64,000 nucleotides of DNA from Oreohelix idahoensis (GCA_024509875.1 JAMPIV010000305.1:1155001-1219000), one strand, 5' to 3'; positions 50,632 through 63,094 are shown, counted from the first letter of the stretch. Translations and numbers: made by a program. Notes: a model not told the origin generated them from the sequence alone.

Positions 50632-52440
50632 TTACAATTCTTTTTTCTGACTTTCATCACACGGATGTCTACTTAAAAAATCTGCACCGACGTTCTGAGG
50701 GCCGGGAATATATTCAACCAGAAATGAATATGGCTGTAATAATAATGACCATCTTAATAATCTGACATTTTCATGCTTTGCCTGTGATAGGAATACTAGA
50801 GGTAAATGATCTGTTTGGACCACAAATGTCCTGCCATATAGATAAATCTGTAATTTTTTTATACCCCATATTAACGCCAAACATTCTTTCTCACTTGTTG
50901 AATAATTTTTTCCCGCCTTGTTCAACTTGCGGCTTGCATAAGCGACTGGGTTCAATTCCCCATCTTGTGAGGAGGACCTTTGCAACAATGTAGCGCCCAG
51001 GCCCACATTGCTTGCGTCACATCTCACGATAAATTCTTGATTCAAGCCAGGCAATTGCAATACTGGCCTGCTTGTGAGTTTTTCTTTTAACTCCTGGTAA
51101 GCCAATTCACACTGTGCTGACCAATTTATTGTATCAGGTTGTCCCTTTCGAGTTAAATCCGTCAGAGGAGCACATATAGAGTTAAAATGTTTAATGTACT
51201 TTTGGTAGAAACCACACAACGACACAAAATATCGCACATCTTTCTTTGTTTGTGGCCTAGGTGCTCTTTTCAGTTTCTCCAGATTCTTGGGGTCAGGGGT
51301 CATGCTACCCTGATGTATGGTATGTCCCAAGAATTCCAACTCTTTACACCCAATACAACATTTTGTTGGTCTAGCGGTCAAGTTAGCCCCTCTGAGTCTA
51401 TCAAACAGTATATTCAAAGAGTTAACATGTTCCTCAAAAGTTTCAGTAGCAATGAGGATATCATCCATGAAATTCGAGATACATGGATTTTTCAGGGGAT
51501 CCAACAATTTTCGCATCATCCTAGAAAACACACTCGGGGCATTTTTCAACCCAAACGGTAGCATGTTGAACTCATAATGACCTTCCGAGGTGCTAAATGC
51601 TAAGTAAGGTCGAACCTCAGGCTTTACTGGAATTTGATAATAGCCTTTGCTAAGATCCACCATGGAAAAATATTTTGCCTTGTTCAGCCTGGCAAAAAGT
51701 TGAGTATTATCAGGTAATGGATCCACCTGATCTTCTGTGACAGCATTCAGTTTCCTGTAATCTATGCACAGTCTATGTTCTCCCGATGGTTTCCGCAACA
51801 AAACCACACAGGAACTATAAGGAGACTCACTGTGAGAAATAATCCCTTCTTGTAACAAATATCTATCTCCTCTTTCAAAGCTTTTTCCTTAGTGAAAGGA
51901 ATAGAATAAGGCCTCATACAGATGGGTGTTGGGTCTAGTAGTTTCATATCATATTCCAACAAATTTGTGTGCCCCGGCTTATCCGTTAACACGTCTGTAT
52001 GTTTCTCCAGGACCTTTTGAATCCTCTCCCTCTGTTCTTTTGTCAGGTGATTACTGATCTTCACCTGTTCAAACGTTTCACTGGGCTTCAGTGGATATTC
52101 AACTGAGGTGAGGGGTTCATTTTTCATTTCGGTTGCAATTGACAAGGCCATTAAGTTTGTTCCTTCCTGGATTTGTCTGTCCAGATATTTCTTCAAAAGG
52201 TTCACATAATAGACTTTTTCCTTTCCCTTCTTGTCTATCTTATAATTTGTTCTGGATACCTTTTCCAAAACTGTATATGGACCTTGCCATCCGATCTGAA
52301 GTTTAATGTTGCTGCCTGGTAATAGAAGAAGCACCTTCTCCCCTACAGCAAGCTCCCTATCCTTCGCTTTTTTGTTATAATAAGCAGCATGCTTTTTTCC
52401 TGGCTTTTCTCAAATTTTCATTTGCCAGTTTCCAACTAGT
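50632..52440 (-). pseudogene. element D pol remnant: integrase tail, RT, RNase H
   Basis: Encodes the GPY/F module (WQGPYTV), then RT with FMDD and RNase H (RCDASNVGLGA, QTDHLPL), closest in this window to A and B. Frameshifts lie near 52395 (extra T in a T run) and near 51860. It starts within the integrase C-terminal part, directly next to LTR sequence at 52459. In life RT and RNase H would make cDNA; here no intact protein is possible. Confidence 0.88.
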
Positions 52441-52458
52441 TTTTAAACGAGTGGTCAG

Positions 52459-54582
52459 TATAGCAAGTGTAATTTGCTGGGGAGGTTAAGATGTTATTCC
52501 TAACAAGAAAAATAGTTGTGTCTGTGTCAAATGTGGGAGGTCAAGCACATGTAGGTCCGTGACTCTAACAGGATGATGATGATATATTATATCAGGGAAC
52601 ATAACGCTACCTCCCTAGATCTCACACAGTCCGTATTTTGATTCTAGTGGCTGGTGTATGATGTCTCTAGTGTCTAGGGGTGAAATGAAAATGATGGTAC
52701 ATCAACACAATACACTTTAACTCATTATAAGAAAATGAATAAGACTGTGGTTAAAGTTTTCTTTAAAATTTGAATGTTTTTTCTTTGTACAATTTAATCT
52801 GCCTGTCCCGCCATCTCTTTTGGACAGGTCTTTAAAAATGAGGAAATATATTTACATATAATGCTTTAACTAAAAGTATGGACTCTTGGTCCTATGAATA
52901 TAATGTTATTATAGAGTTCCTGTAGGTGTATTCACAGACTAAAACTTTAATAGTTGCTAGTGATTGTCATTGGTTATGAGGAGCTGTTGTTTTCTTCATG
53001 CCCCATAAATTTCTGTTTTATTTTGATAAGAACCAGTTTATTCGGATGAAGTGTCAGATGTCCCACCTGTTAACGTGTCACCTGGGATTCTTGGTATGAC
53101 GAAAATAAGTCTGTATGTCGATGTAGAGGCAATGTAAATCACCGGATGGTAACAGGAAATAAAAACCCTGTAATAAAAAGACACCCTGGCCTTTTCATAT
53201 CTGATCACAACTTCTTATCCCTATGTATACATGACGGTATGGGGTCAGCCTTGTGTGCATTCATGTACATCAGCGCCCAACTATATGACTCACACCTTTC
53301 TGTGACCACACCTCAGGTCCCTATGGCAGATACGCCACTGTACTTTTACATAGTTTGCTTCAATCCAACAACGTGGAGTAACCACATCTCCTTTTATATG
53401 ATTTTTCTTTTCTTTTCAAAATTATAAACGCTCTAGGCACGTTGAAGAGTGTTCATAGAACACTGAGACTTACTAACATCTTCCAATACAAAATTATTAA
53501 TATAAAATCATAATAATATGCAACAGTCAAATATAGTTCAATGTGAGGACTCAATAATGTTTGCTCCCGGCATGTCCTTCACTTTTCCACAGCAGTATCT
53601 AACTTTCGCAGTTTTAATCAAGCATGTAAATACATAAAGCATTCTTACCACTAATTCAAAGAAATATGTCAAAAATAACGTTGACTGGCAAAGAATATGG
53701 CCTCAGTTTTGCTCTGCCCCGTCCAGATAGTGAATTTAGTAGTTAATTTTACAATTATCATATCTGCTCTCAACGTAGTTGTTTGCATAAAATTTTCTAG
53801 TCAAATGGCCACGAGACCACTATGCCTCTTGCCAATATCTATTAGAGCCGACCAATGAAAGCAGGCACTACTAAATCTTTTTGAATTTAGTTGGAAAAAA
53901 CAAAACCAAAACTCCAAACAAACTATGTGACTCGTAGTCCATTGGTCAGTCTGCGTTAGTTATGCCAATAGAAAAAGATGTTTAGTTTTAGTTAACATTT
54001 TTCCTATCTCCCCCTTTTACTCCTATACTCTTATACCAACCAATAGAATTTGAATTACTACAATGCCTCTTTTTTGAAACTTGCGTCCCCAATAACGTTA
54101 TGTGTAACGAGAAAGAACAACAGTCTGTCCGTCCAAGCGTTCTTAGACATCTAGTATTTTCTCAATAACTTGGCTAATACTTGGACTACCATATTTTTTA
54201 AAACATATTTTTTCTCAGGGGACACTAAGCTATCCTACTATATGATTTTTATGGTCAGTTTCCTTATGGTTTAGATTTTCAGTTTTGTCACTGTCAATCG
54301 TCAATTATAACTTATACACAAGTCGGCCATTCCCCCCCCCCCCCCCCGTTCCCCCCCCCCGTCTCTATCATTTCTCTCATTATTCAAATAACCAACTGGT
54401 TTGAGTGACGTCAGATTTTTACCGCTAGGGGGAAATGGAAAACTGTCTGTGTGTTTGTCTCTGCTGGCTTTGCCCACAACGTGTATGTATTAAAGAGACC
54501 GCGTGCAGAGCGAAGAGGGGTTTTTCAAAACATTGGTAGTGTTGGCGTTAATTACTACAATCGTCTCGTTCTTACTACTGGG
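52459..54582 (-). repeat. 5' LTR of element D, truncated at its outer end
   Basis: Matches 48021-50213. It lacks the last roughly 350 bp seen in the other LTR, where unrelated GC-rich sequence starts at 54583. Its inner edge meets the deleted integrase region within about 2 bp of the true LTR edge. Confidence 0.88.
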
Positions 54583-55230
54583 GGTCTCACTGCAGATAAA
54601 TGCTTCTATGGCACGAGCCTCAAGCAGCCTCTGGCAACAAAGTCCAGCTCTCGGCCTTCACGTGTGGCTCAATTTGAGCCCGGCGGAACTGTTTTCACTG
54701 ACGGGAGAAGGGGCAAACGCGAGCGACTGGCGCCTTAAAACCAGCAGCTTCGGGCAGATAGGGCTCGTGATCCTTGGTTGGTAGCTTATCTAAGAGAAGG
54801 AACTCTGAATTCAAACCACCGCTGCCTTGCGGGAATATCCATTTATGGAATTGGCTTCGGGAGTAAACCCTGAGGATAAATCCGGAGTCGGAGTCCCTAA
54901 GGCAGTCTAATGTCGATTCGACATTATTCTGGCAACTCCTGCGACGTGGCTGGTACCAAACTGTATCGGCTACTGCCGTTCCTTTGGATCTACCAGCTGT
55001 GTGGAGTGGGGGAACATGCTGCATGGGCAACAGCTTGATCTCCATATAACTGTGCCCAAGCTCGCGCCCTGGAGAGGACACTCCAGCTTCACCCTATAGG
55101 TGTCGGCAAAACACGGGAAGTAGCAGTTACCGGTTATAAGCATTTTGCTCAATTGGCGTAGGGCATGGCGCCAGGGGCTACTTCCGACAGTGGGAGAGGT
55201 TCTAGGATCTCATATCACATCATCATCATT
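54583..55230 (+). mobile_element. GC-rich insert ending in (ATC)n, probable LINE/SINE fragment
   Basis: Replaces the outer part of the D LTR. Base composition is clearly richer in GC than its surroundings, and it ends at about 55216-55228 in ATCATCATC, a tail type seen in non-LTR retroposons. The minus-strand 128-codon frame (54695-55081) has no domain I recognise. The origin is inferred only. Confidence 0.45.
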
Positions 55231-56999
55231 TCGCTTTACACCAGTTCATTCTTAATTAACTACTACTTAATTAACTGCAATTTTAATACCTCGTCTGTGT
55301 GTTTTGTGTGAATCGTCTTTTACCACCATCACGTTCTAACCATTACTAACCCTATATGTGTGGATATTTAATTAATAAACCCAACAATCGTTTGATCCTT
55401 ATCTAGTTTGTTAATGTATCATTCGTGCTGTCGGTGTTACATATTCACATATAGGAACATTTCTGTACTAAGATGAGGTTGGGGGCTTTTTCTGTTACGG
55501 GATCTAAGGGCAGAAGCTAAGGTCATGGGGAAACAGAACTCTTTCCAGAATTAATTAGAAAACACTGTCCAGTGGAAAGCATTCGCATTCCCGTCTTCGT
55601 GTCCCTATCTCGAATAGGTCTTTATTCTTTCTTAACGAGCCAATTTCTAGAGACCTTCTACCTAATATCTCATAGGCTATTCCTGGCAAAAACTACCGTC
55701 GCAGTTGCCCCAATACGCACCACACGACAGCATCGAACAATAACAATTCAAGATAATACATATTTATTTTGCTCCAAATGACTATTTACCATTTTGGATA
55801 TTGTAGCTATTAGCACTTGTTCTGGGTATATATATATATATATATGTATGTATTGGTGACGATAGGATCATAAGACTGACCAATTGGTAAGTAAGGCATA
55901 CTGGACCCATTGTTGACCGTGAATGACGATACGAGTTATTACAGAAAAGACGTTGACATCATGTGCAAGTGAAGTTCATCGATATGGTTCTGACAGTATA
56001 TACATTGGCATATATAATAATCAACATGGACGTTGATTGACAGCACTCGCCGTTACGACGTCAAGGTTGACGGCTTGGTAGTATACATGGTTCTGTCGAA
56101 TTGACCGTTCATATTCTTCACGTAGTTATATATTCCTTTACGCTTCAATCAGCTCCTAGCGTTAGAGGGGACGCACTAGCAATTTGACATATCTGGTCAA
56201 ATTGAAACTCTGCCGTAACGTTTACAGGAGACGAAGTATCGGAGGCAAGATACTTAAAAATAAGCCGTTTTCTGGCTAAATATTCAAATCAAGCAATTCT
56301 TGGTATTTTCTCATCAAGAACCACATCTTCATCTTATAGATGATTATAATTACTAAATGACCGTATCTTTCCTGAACTAAGGATCTGCCTCAAGTACGTT
56401 TGCTGATAGCGACAGATCACCGCGACAAACCGCGCCATACCCGTTTAAGAATGGTGCACGGTCGTACGCAAATAATTAAACATACAATTAACTTAGATGC
56501 ACTCAAATGTGCGTCTAGAAAATACTGGACTCACATGTGAGGATCTCAAACATTTAACTCCCCAGCTATGAATATAACTTAACACTCTCTCATTTTCAAG
56601 TGTTCTAGCGATTGGGACGTTTTCGATCATACGTGTTTCTGCGGTCGATATCGTCCATGCTACACCGCTTTCAGCTTTATTCCCTATTCTTTTCCATTCT
56701 ATTCTTCCATCCATATACCGTTTCTTCATTCACCTTACGCTTTTCAAAAATGTTTTGCAAATTGTCTATTCCAAGAGTTATGATAGAAGGATTATATATT
56801 GTGTATTAGCCGGGCATTCTCTATTGGTATTGAGTTCGGAAAACTTTCTTTCTCACCGCCACAGTTCACCTGAGATGAATTGCGTTGAATTTCTTTACGT
56901 AAATAAACATTTCATTCCTCATTTTCACGGTCATTTATTTCCTTGATTTTATTATCACTCTTCTATAGTACTCTATCGACCAACTTGTTAAGCTGTTAG
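55231..56999. other. no gene recognised
   Basis: AT-rich with a TA run at 55829-55844. Short ORFs (55572-55781, 56493-56729, 56612-56809) have no motifs. Confidence 0.4.
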
Positions 57000-57210
57000 A
57001 GCGCTTTACTCACTAGGCACAGTTAACGGGTTCCGGAACGGAAACCTGGTGGCGTAACGCTTCAACCTACACAGCTGTAAATGGATATCTGACTGCTCGT
57101 GGATTAGTGAAGACAAATGCAAAACACTGGTAACCCATCCTTAAAAAAAAGGTGAATATATGGTGAAGTCTGTAACATTCTACTCCGCTACGGAAGTTTC
57201 TGCGACCTTT
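57000..57210 (+). mobile_element. SINE family S1, copy 3 with tRNA-like head
   Basis: The head GCTGTTAGAGCGC and GGGTTCCGGAAC resemble A and B boxes. The body CAGCTGTAAATGGATATCTG and GTGAAGTCTGTAACATTCTA matches copies at 19133 and 20290 in the same order. This copy best shows the tRNA origin of the family. Confidence 0.7.
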
Positions 57211-57734
57211 TACATTCTGTAGTTTTCGGAATATGACGAATGAAGCATTTTAGATAATCTACATTGACACTAACGTTAACCTTAAACTTTTCGTGAGTCG
57301 CTGTCAGGACGAAATCAGTTACTGTTAGCTTAACAGACTCCCAGTGAAGCATGCTAACAGAGTTATGCAGATGGGAGTTGTCAAATAAAATAAGATATCG
57401 ATTATTCAAATGTTATTCGATTTGGTATAATCTAATAACGGCGATTACTTCTACAGCTGGTTCTTGAAACTCAATTAAATGCACTCAGCATGGAAGGGTG
57501 TTAAATTTGCCGAGTGATTTGTAATAGATTCATCTACTGTCAAGGAAGCCTAAACTATTTCTGCTTCGCCACCAAAATTGTAGAGTACAGTTCGATTGCA
57601 TCTTATGCGGACTTAATTTACACGGATTCAGCTCTACGCGGGTGGTTGGCCTAGAGGGTAAACTTATAAAAATCTTTCACTGCAAATTATTACTTATATA
57701 AATTGTGTTCATAAATACATAACAAATTATATAT
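57211..57734. other. no gene seen
   Basis: No motif recognised on either strand. Confidence 0.4.
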
Positions 57735-57908
57735 TACAACTTTGTTTAAGAAAATAAAATGTAAAACAATCGTCTGTTTCTATGTTGACAACCGGCTTCT
57801 TTTCGAATTGGCAAAGCTGTAAAATATTTCTTTTCTGTGACGTGATCCAGAAGTGTGACTCTTACAGCTTCAGTGGGCGTGTTGGCACGGGGTTATTTAT
57901 ACTTTTAT
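57735..57908 (+). repeat. dispersed direct repeat R1, copy 1
   Basis: Shares with 61060-61240 the blocks AAAATGTAAAACAATC, GGCTTCTTTTCGA, TTCTTTTCTGTGACGTG and AGAAGTGTGACTCTTACAGC at roughly 85-90% identity by eye. Same orientation, 3.3 kb apart. It could be a LTR remnant or a dispersed repeat. Confidence 0.75.
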
Positions 57909-58515
57909 GAGACTTATAAAAAACCTAACAGTTTAAGACTTATAAGACTTATAATTTAAATCAAAGGGCGAAAATTCATAACTTATGATTTATTGTAAAA
58001 GGGCGAAAATCCATCACCAGCAGTGTTTTACTCCCCTTGAGACAAAAATGCTGACTCAAGTTGGAGTTCTGCTTGGGTGAGTTCGGCTAAGTTAAGCTTG
58101 CACGGGAAATTTATATTTCTTACTGAGTTGTTTTCGAGACAGACGATTTTAAATTTCGTAAATAGTAGTAATTGTAAATCGTTGATCTAAACTAAGTCAG
58201 TCAGATTTTGAACACGTTTGCGTTAAGAGCTAGAATGGGCTGTCTCCCAAGTATGTGTAAAGATAGTATTTTATAAGTGGCAAGCGCATTTTAAAGGTAT
58301 CATCGGACAATATACCAATGAATTGGTTTGTTCTGTGGTGACAGAATTATGAAACCATTGTCTAGCCGCCAAATCGCTTGGTACGCCACTATGATAGTAA
58401 TTATAGTTATTCTGAGGACAAGAGACAGTGTTGCCAGTTTCAAGAAATGTGTGTGGTTTTCAAAAATGATTCAGGTATGTTGCACATTTAAAGTATATTA
58501 CTGGTAGGTAACATA
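57909..58515. other. no gene seen
   Basis: Left flank of the Tc1 element. The phrase AGGGCGAAAAT occurs twice (about 57964 and 58000). Confidence 0.4.
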
Positions 58516-58792
58516 TACTGTTCAAAAAAAGAAACGCATAGCTATCCGAGGGCGCGTTTTTATAAGTTTGTAAGTAAAATTTGGTGCTAGGGTATTTAAA
58601 AACCAGCCTCAAATGTTCTTTACAGTGTCAAATGCACGTGTTGACTTGAATTGCGTTCGTTTTTGGTAATCGTTACAACGCAGTGGTCAATAGTGTTTAT
58701 GACGCAATTTTTGACCACAGCTCATGTTGCGAGCACGTGAAAGCAACAAAATTTGGGGTGAACACTATTCACTGACTACGCAACTGAAACCC

Positions 58793-58828
58793 TATAAAAG
58801 GATAACGCTACACAAAAAACATTCAGTT
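58793..58828 (+). promoter_or_regulatory. transposase core promoter: TATA and initiator
   Basis: TATAAAAG at 58793-58800 and the initiator-like TCAGTT at 58823-58828 are 30 bp apart, the standard spacing, and the ATG follows at 58848. Confidence 0.6.
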
Positions 58829-58847
58829 CATTTTCAAGCAGACATTT

Positions 58848-59858
58848 ATGGCTTCTCTATCGATAAATTTAAGGAACATTGCTATTAGCCGACTGCATGC
58901 AGGCGAAAGTTAAAGTCAGGTTGCCAGGCATCTAAACGTGCATCAGAGTACCATCAGTCGACTTTGGCACCGGTTCCAAGCCACTGGCTCAGTTGAAGAC
59001 CGGCATCGCAGTGGACGACCCAGAGCAACAACAGCAGCGGAGGATCGCTTTATTCGGCTTCGTCACCTCAGAGACAGGTTTACAACAGCTTCCTCTACTG
59101 CCCAGTCATTGCCTGCAGGACGCCATGTGTCTGATCAAACTGTCCGGAATAGACTGCATGACGCTGGACTTTGGGCACAACGACCTCACCGAGGACCTGT
59201 CCTTACGCGCCGCCATCGCCACAATCGACTTCTTTGGGCCAACCAGCATCGTCCCTGGGCAGCTGACAATCAATGGAGACGTGTCTGGTTTAGTGACGAA
59301 TCTTTCTTTTTGTTGCAGCGTCACGATACACGGCGTAGGGTCTACCGTAGGCGAAATGAACGTTTTGCCCAAAATTGCGTTGATGAAGCTCCGACGCACG
59401 GTGGTGGAGATGCAATGGTGTGGGGAATGATCAGTTACAACGGAAGGAGTCAATGGGTGCACATTGAAGGAGGTTTGAATGCGCAACGATACGTCAATGA
59501 AATTCTTCGACCCCATGTCCTTCCACTTTTGGCTGCCCAAAAGTCTGTGTTTCAAAAGGACAATGCCAGACCCCATTGTGCACTGTTGACCACGCAGTTC
59601 CTGACTGCCAACAACATTCTCACCCTTCCCTGGCCATCCCTGTCTCCAGACATGAGTCCGATTGACCACCTGTGGGATGAGCTGCATAGACGTGTTTGTC
59701 GCCAAGACGTTGCTCCAGCCAATTGTCGTGATCTGTTCCAGGCACTCCAGGAAGAGTGGGCAGCCATCCCACAGGCCCACATCAGACGTATGATCGCATC
59801 CATGCCCAGCAGATGCCAGTCGCTGATCGATGCAAGAGGAGGCCACACACCATACTAA
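58848..59858 (+). pseudogene. Tc1-like transposase with premature stop and DD34D triad
   Basis: From ATG 58848 the frame is 336 codons, but codon 22 is TAA (58911-58913), in the first helix-turn-helix. Beyond it the frame is open (306 codons from 58938). Features: HTH segments to about residue 110 with a GRPRATT linker motif, then the catalytic core D150 (WFSDES), D238 (KDNARPH) and D273 (SPIDHLWDEL). The third acidic residue follows after 34 residues and is D where Tc1 proteins usually carry E. The enzyme would excise and insert the element at TA sites. This copy is probably inactive unless translation restarts downstream, which would lose part of the DNA-binding domain. Confidence 0.9.
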
Positions 59859-60064
59859 CGGGAAAGCCCGTACGCCAAAAAACTCTCCTGACCCAGATGC
59901 AAAATAACAGTCAATTGATTGGTTGAACCCTAAGGTATTCTTGTGTGCAATTTGAACAATTAACTCATTAAATTAAAAAAGTTATTGAATGTCAAAATTA
60001 TGGCTATGTGTGTTCCTTCAGTAGCTATGCGTTTCTTTTTTGAACAGTATATTAGACCAAGTGA

Positions 60065-60100
60065 CAGTCTAACGAGTAGCATACAGTCTAACGAGTAGCA
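60065..60100. repeat. two 19-bp tandem units
   Basis: CAGTCTAACGAGTAGCA at 60065 and again at 60084. Confidence 0.9.
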
Positions 60101-60754
60101 AGTAAACTTGGGAAATCGTCAACCTAGGTGGTAGGCCAGTAGTTTTCATATACACCAAGTAAAGACAACAGAAACTTGAATAAAATAGAAGATTTACAGC
60201 AGAGTACTAAGAGAAAACAATGTTACCATACAATGAATTTAGAGGACAGGGAAATATCGACAGCAGTAGTTATCAAGTCGTGACCACCAACAAACAATAG
60301 AGACAGCTAGCATTAAGAAGCAGTCAGAGTGAGCGAAAGAGCAAGACATATTAGTAAATATGAATCCGAACATTGTTGCTGTACCAAATCTACCAACCTT
60401 GGGAGAAGGTTGGGCTCACTATTTCACCTTCGCCACTCTATTCATTCGTAAATAAAGTTTCATCGTTAATTGCTACAGCTGTTCGAGTGAAGTCATTCGC
60501 CAACTCGTGACATCATTCATCATTTATCAGTTATACACTGTTGTCAACTGTTGTCGTTATGTAGAACGAAAGCAGAAGTCTAACACCGCCACACGTAAAG
60601 AGCTGCCTACTGCTTACGGTAGTGATATGAACCCACTATAGAATCAGTTATCACAAGGTAGAAGTGGGGAATAGTAGACTCTCGTTATCATCATCATCAT
60701 CTATGCCAACAGCCACATATACCCATCTAGGAGTCACAAAATTATATATTAAAA
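60101..60754. other. no gene seen
   Basis: Contains (ATC)n at about 60688-60701. No motif recognised. Confidence 0.4.
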
Positions 60755-61055
60755 CTTTATTTACTTACTTAGTCGTTCCCCTTCTACCGTGAGGTGTAGA
60801 GGTTTGGAAGAGAGAGCGCCAGACTATCCTATCGGCTGTCTTCCTCCTGGCCTGGTTCCATTCTAGTCCTCGGTCTTTCAAAGATTGTCTAATGTTGTCC
60901 TCCCAGCGGACTCTGGGTCGTTCTCGGGGTCTGGATCCTTGGCTCTTTGTTTCCCATGCTTGTCTAGGTATCCGATCTTCTCCCATTCTGCAGATATGGC
61001 CAAACCATCTTAATTGGGACTGTTCTACTTGGGTCTGCAGAGGGTAGGATTTAAG
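60755..61055 (-). pseudogene. LINE C-terminal remnant
   Basis: On the minus strand: SQLRWFGHICRMGEDRIPRQ, GSRPRERPRVRWEDNIR and RRKTADRIVWRSL, then a stop directly followed by a TAAG/TAAA tail (CTTTATTTACTTACTTAG on the plus strand). This is the C-terminal block of APE-type LINE proteins, here cut off at its 5' side at about 61055. The intact 3' end and truncated 5' end are typical of LINE insertions. Confidence 0.82.
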
Positions 61056-61059
61056 GCCT

Positions 61060-61240
61060 TGACAAAACTTTATTTAAGAACATAAAATGTAAAACAATCT
61101 TCTGTTTCTATTGTGACATCTGGCTTCTTTTCGAGTTGGCAACGCTGTAAAATATTCCTTTTCTGTGACGTGGTCCAGAAGTGTGACTCTTACAGCTTCA
61201 GTGTGCTTGTTGGCACAGGGCTATTAATACTTTTCCGTTA
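61060..61240 (+). repeat. dispersed direct repeat R1, copy 2
   Basis: Partner of 57735-57908. It begins directly beside the truncated end of the LINE remnant. Confidence 0.75.
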
Positions 61241-62181
61241 TTGCGCTTTGAATTCTATAAACAAAAAACAAAACAAAAACCAAAAAAAAGTGAAATACAA
61301 CCATATTATTGAAAACAATGACCTCTAAATGAGGAGTCTTTACATTTTACAATATATTTAGTGAAATAATAATATTATTTAGCTTTTATTTTAAAAAGCT
61401 GAGAAATTGTAGTGGCTTGCAAGAGCTACTACCTTAATTTGACTATACACGTTTTTAAATTTTACGCGGTGTCCTAAGAACCCAATCATGCGTAACATGC
61501 GATCGAACTGTATAGTGTTATTTCATTTTGGTATCTCTGATCAGTATCTGTGATCCCACAATTATCGAATGTTTACTCTAACTATAATCTTAAAAATATT
61601 CTGCCTGTTCCCATTCCCTCTCTTTTCATCTTCGCTCCTCGCGGAATATAGAACTACCACTGCTACTGGTCTCCTTGCTGAAAGCTTGCATAAAAATTGC
61701 TCTTGAGCACATGCAGTGATGTTGTTTGTAACAGTTTGTTTTTATTACGAGTTTACCAGCCCCATGCCCGATATTAGTCGCATCTTAAGAACTGCCTGCA
61801 GGAGACATAGTTTTATTTTCTGTTTGTTTCCTCAGAGACCCCTGGGAACTTGCCTTAGTGACCTCATTTTACAAACAACTGTTCTTCTATATCTTTCCAC
61901 TGACATCAGTGTCATTCTAAAACAATTTTTGTCTACAAACGTTTCTCGAATATGATATTATTCAGGAATGTGTTACGACTCTTAATATATCGATATGTTA
62001 AGTATGTTTTTTTTTTAAACTTTGTCCTTTTTATTTATCCCCCTTTAATTTTCGGCTTCAGTGACATTTCCCCTTGTTTCTCTCTGTTTCCTAGAAAGTA
62101 GCACATTCCTCAGATATATCCATTTTTCATTCACCGCATGTATATCCTCCAATTGTTTGTTCAGTGTTGATTGTTCTAAAT
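61241..62181. other. no gene recognised
   Basis: AT-rich. The ORF at 61716-61955 has no known domain. Confidence 0.4.
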
Positions 62182-62270
62182 CAGGGGTGTCAAACTCAGT
62201 TCTTCTGTTGGGCCGCAAAGGGACAAGGAATTTGAGAGAGTGTCACGGGTGGCCGCCACTTGCTCTACAG
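62182..62270 (+). mobile_element. hAT-like terminal fragment
   Basis: CAGGGGTGTCAAACTCAG followed by GGGCCGCAAAGG matches the end sequence of common hAT-family elements as I remember them. No opposite end is seen nearby, so this is a fragment. Confidence 0.5.
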
Positions 62271-62541
62271 TGATGGTCCAACAGTGGCCAAAACCTAGAG
62301 TATCTACTGTGGGTCTTCAAAGGTATCTACATTCGCACAAGATTACCCTTGACAGAGATGCAAATAGAAGGATGATGATGCTTCTACCTTGAAAGAATAT
62401 TCACAAGATATTCAGAAGTCAACCACAATGCTGAATGTGTCTTAGCACAGTTAATTTAGTATCTGCCCGCCGCCTTTTGTGAAGGAATATATTGCATGAC
62501 TTAGTTCGTTCAAGACTGAATTAACAGTAACATTCTTCTTA

Positions 62542-62567
62542 ACTCTCTTTCTCTCTCTCTCTTTCTC

Positions 62568-62602
<35 letters not shown>

Positions 62603-62622
62603 TCTCGCTCTCTCTCTCTCTC

Positions 62623-62669
<47 letters not shown>

Positions 62670-62700
62670 ATATATATATATATCTATATATATATATATC
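62542..62700. repeat. (TC)n then (TA)n compound microsatellite
   Basis: TC-rich run to about 62622, followed by TA repeats with interruptions to about 62700. Confidence 0.95.
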
Positions 62701-63094
62701 AAAGATACTGATTCATACGTGTGCAATTCTCTCTGTAATAACTGAATCAACTAGGGCTTTGAAAAAAAATATGTAACAAATCTAATGATCAATTATTTTA
62801 ACAGAAGTAAAATGAACATGGGTGATAGATGTGGTGTAGAAAATATTTTGTCCTCACTGAGGTTAAGGTGGAGTTCATAGAATTCTGGCCTTCTACAAGT
62901 ATGACTTGCCAGATCTCTAAATGCTGCTGCTGCTTCTTCGCCTATCCGTTTTGTGTGACGAGGGCACGTCCCGGGCGATGTTGCAGGGGGTAACCTCTCC
63001 TGGTATCAGTGTTAATATTTCCACTGGCCAGTCGAATGTAGCCGTCTAGTGTCAACAACAAGCGTCTGAATCACATATTCGTAGCGTTGAATCG
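62701..63094. other. no gene seen
   Basis: No motif recognised. Confidence 0.4.

Larger units (their letters stand above)
48021..54582 (-). mobile_element. LTR retrotransposon D, related to A, internally deleted
   Basis: On the minus strand: a 5' LTR fragment (54582 down to 52459), then directly the tail of integrase, RT and RNase H (52458 down to 50632), a polypurine tract and a complete 3' LTR (50561 down to 48021). Primer site, gag, protease and most of integrase are missing. Frameshifts break what remains. LTR sequence is homologous to, but distinct from, that of element A. Confidence 0.9.
58516..60049 (+). mobile_element. Tc1/mariner-family DNA transposon (1534 bp)
   Basis: Terminal inverted repeats of 28-29 bp (58516-58544 and 60022-60049), beginning TACTGTTC and differing by one A in an A run, flanked by TA on each side (58514-58515 and 60050-60051). 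One transposase gene lies between, with an early stop codon. Termini and length fit Tc1-like elements. Confidence 0.93.
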
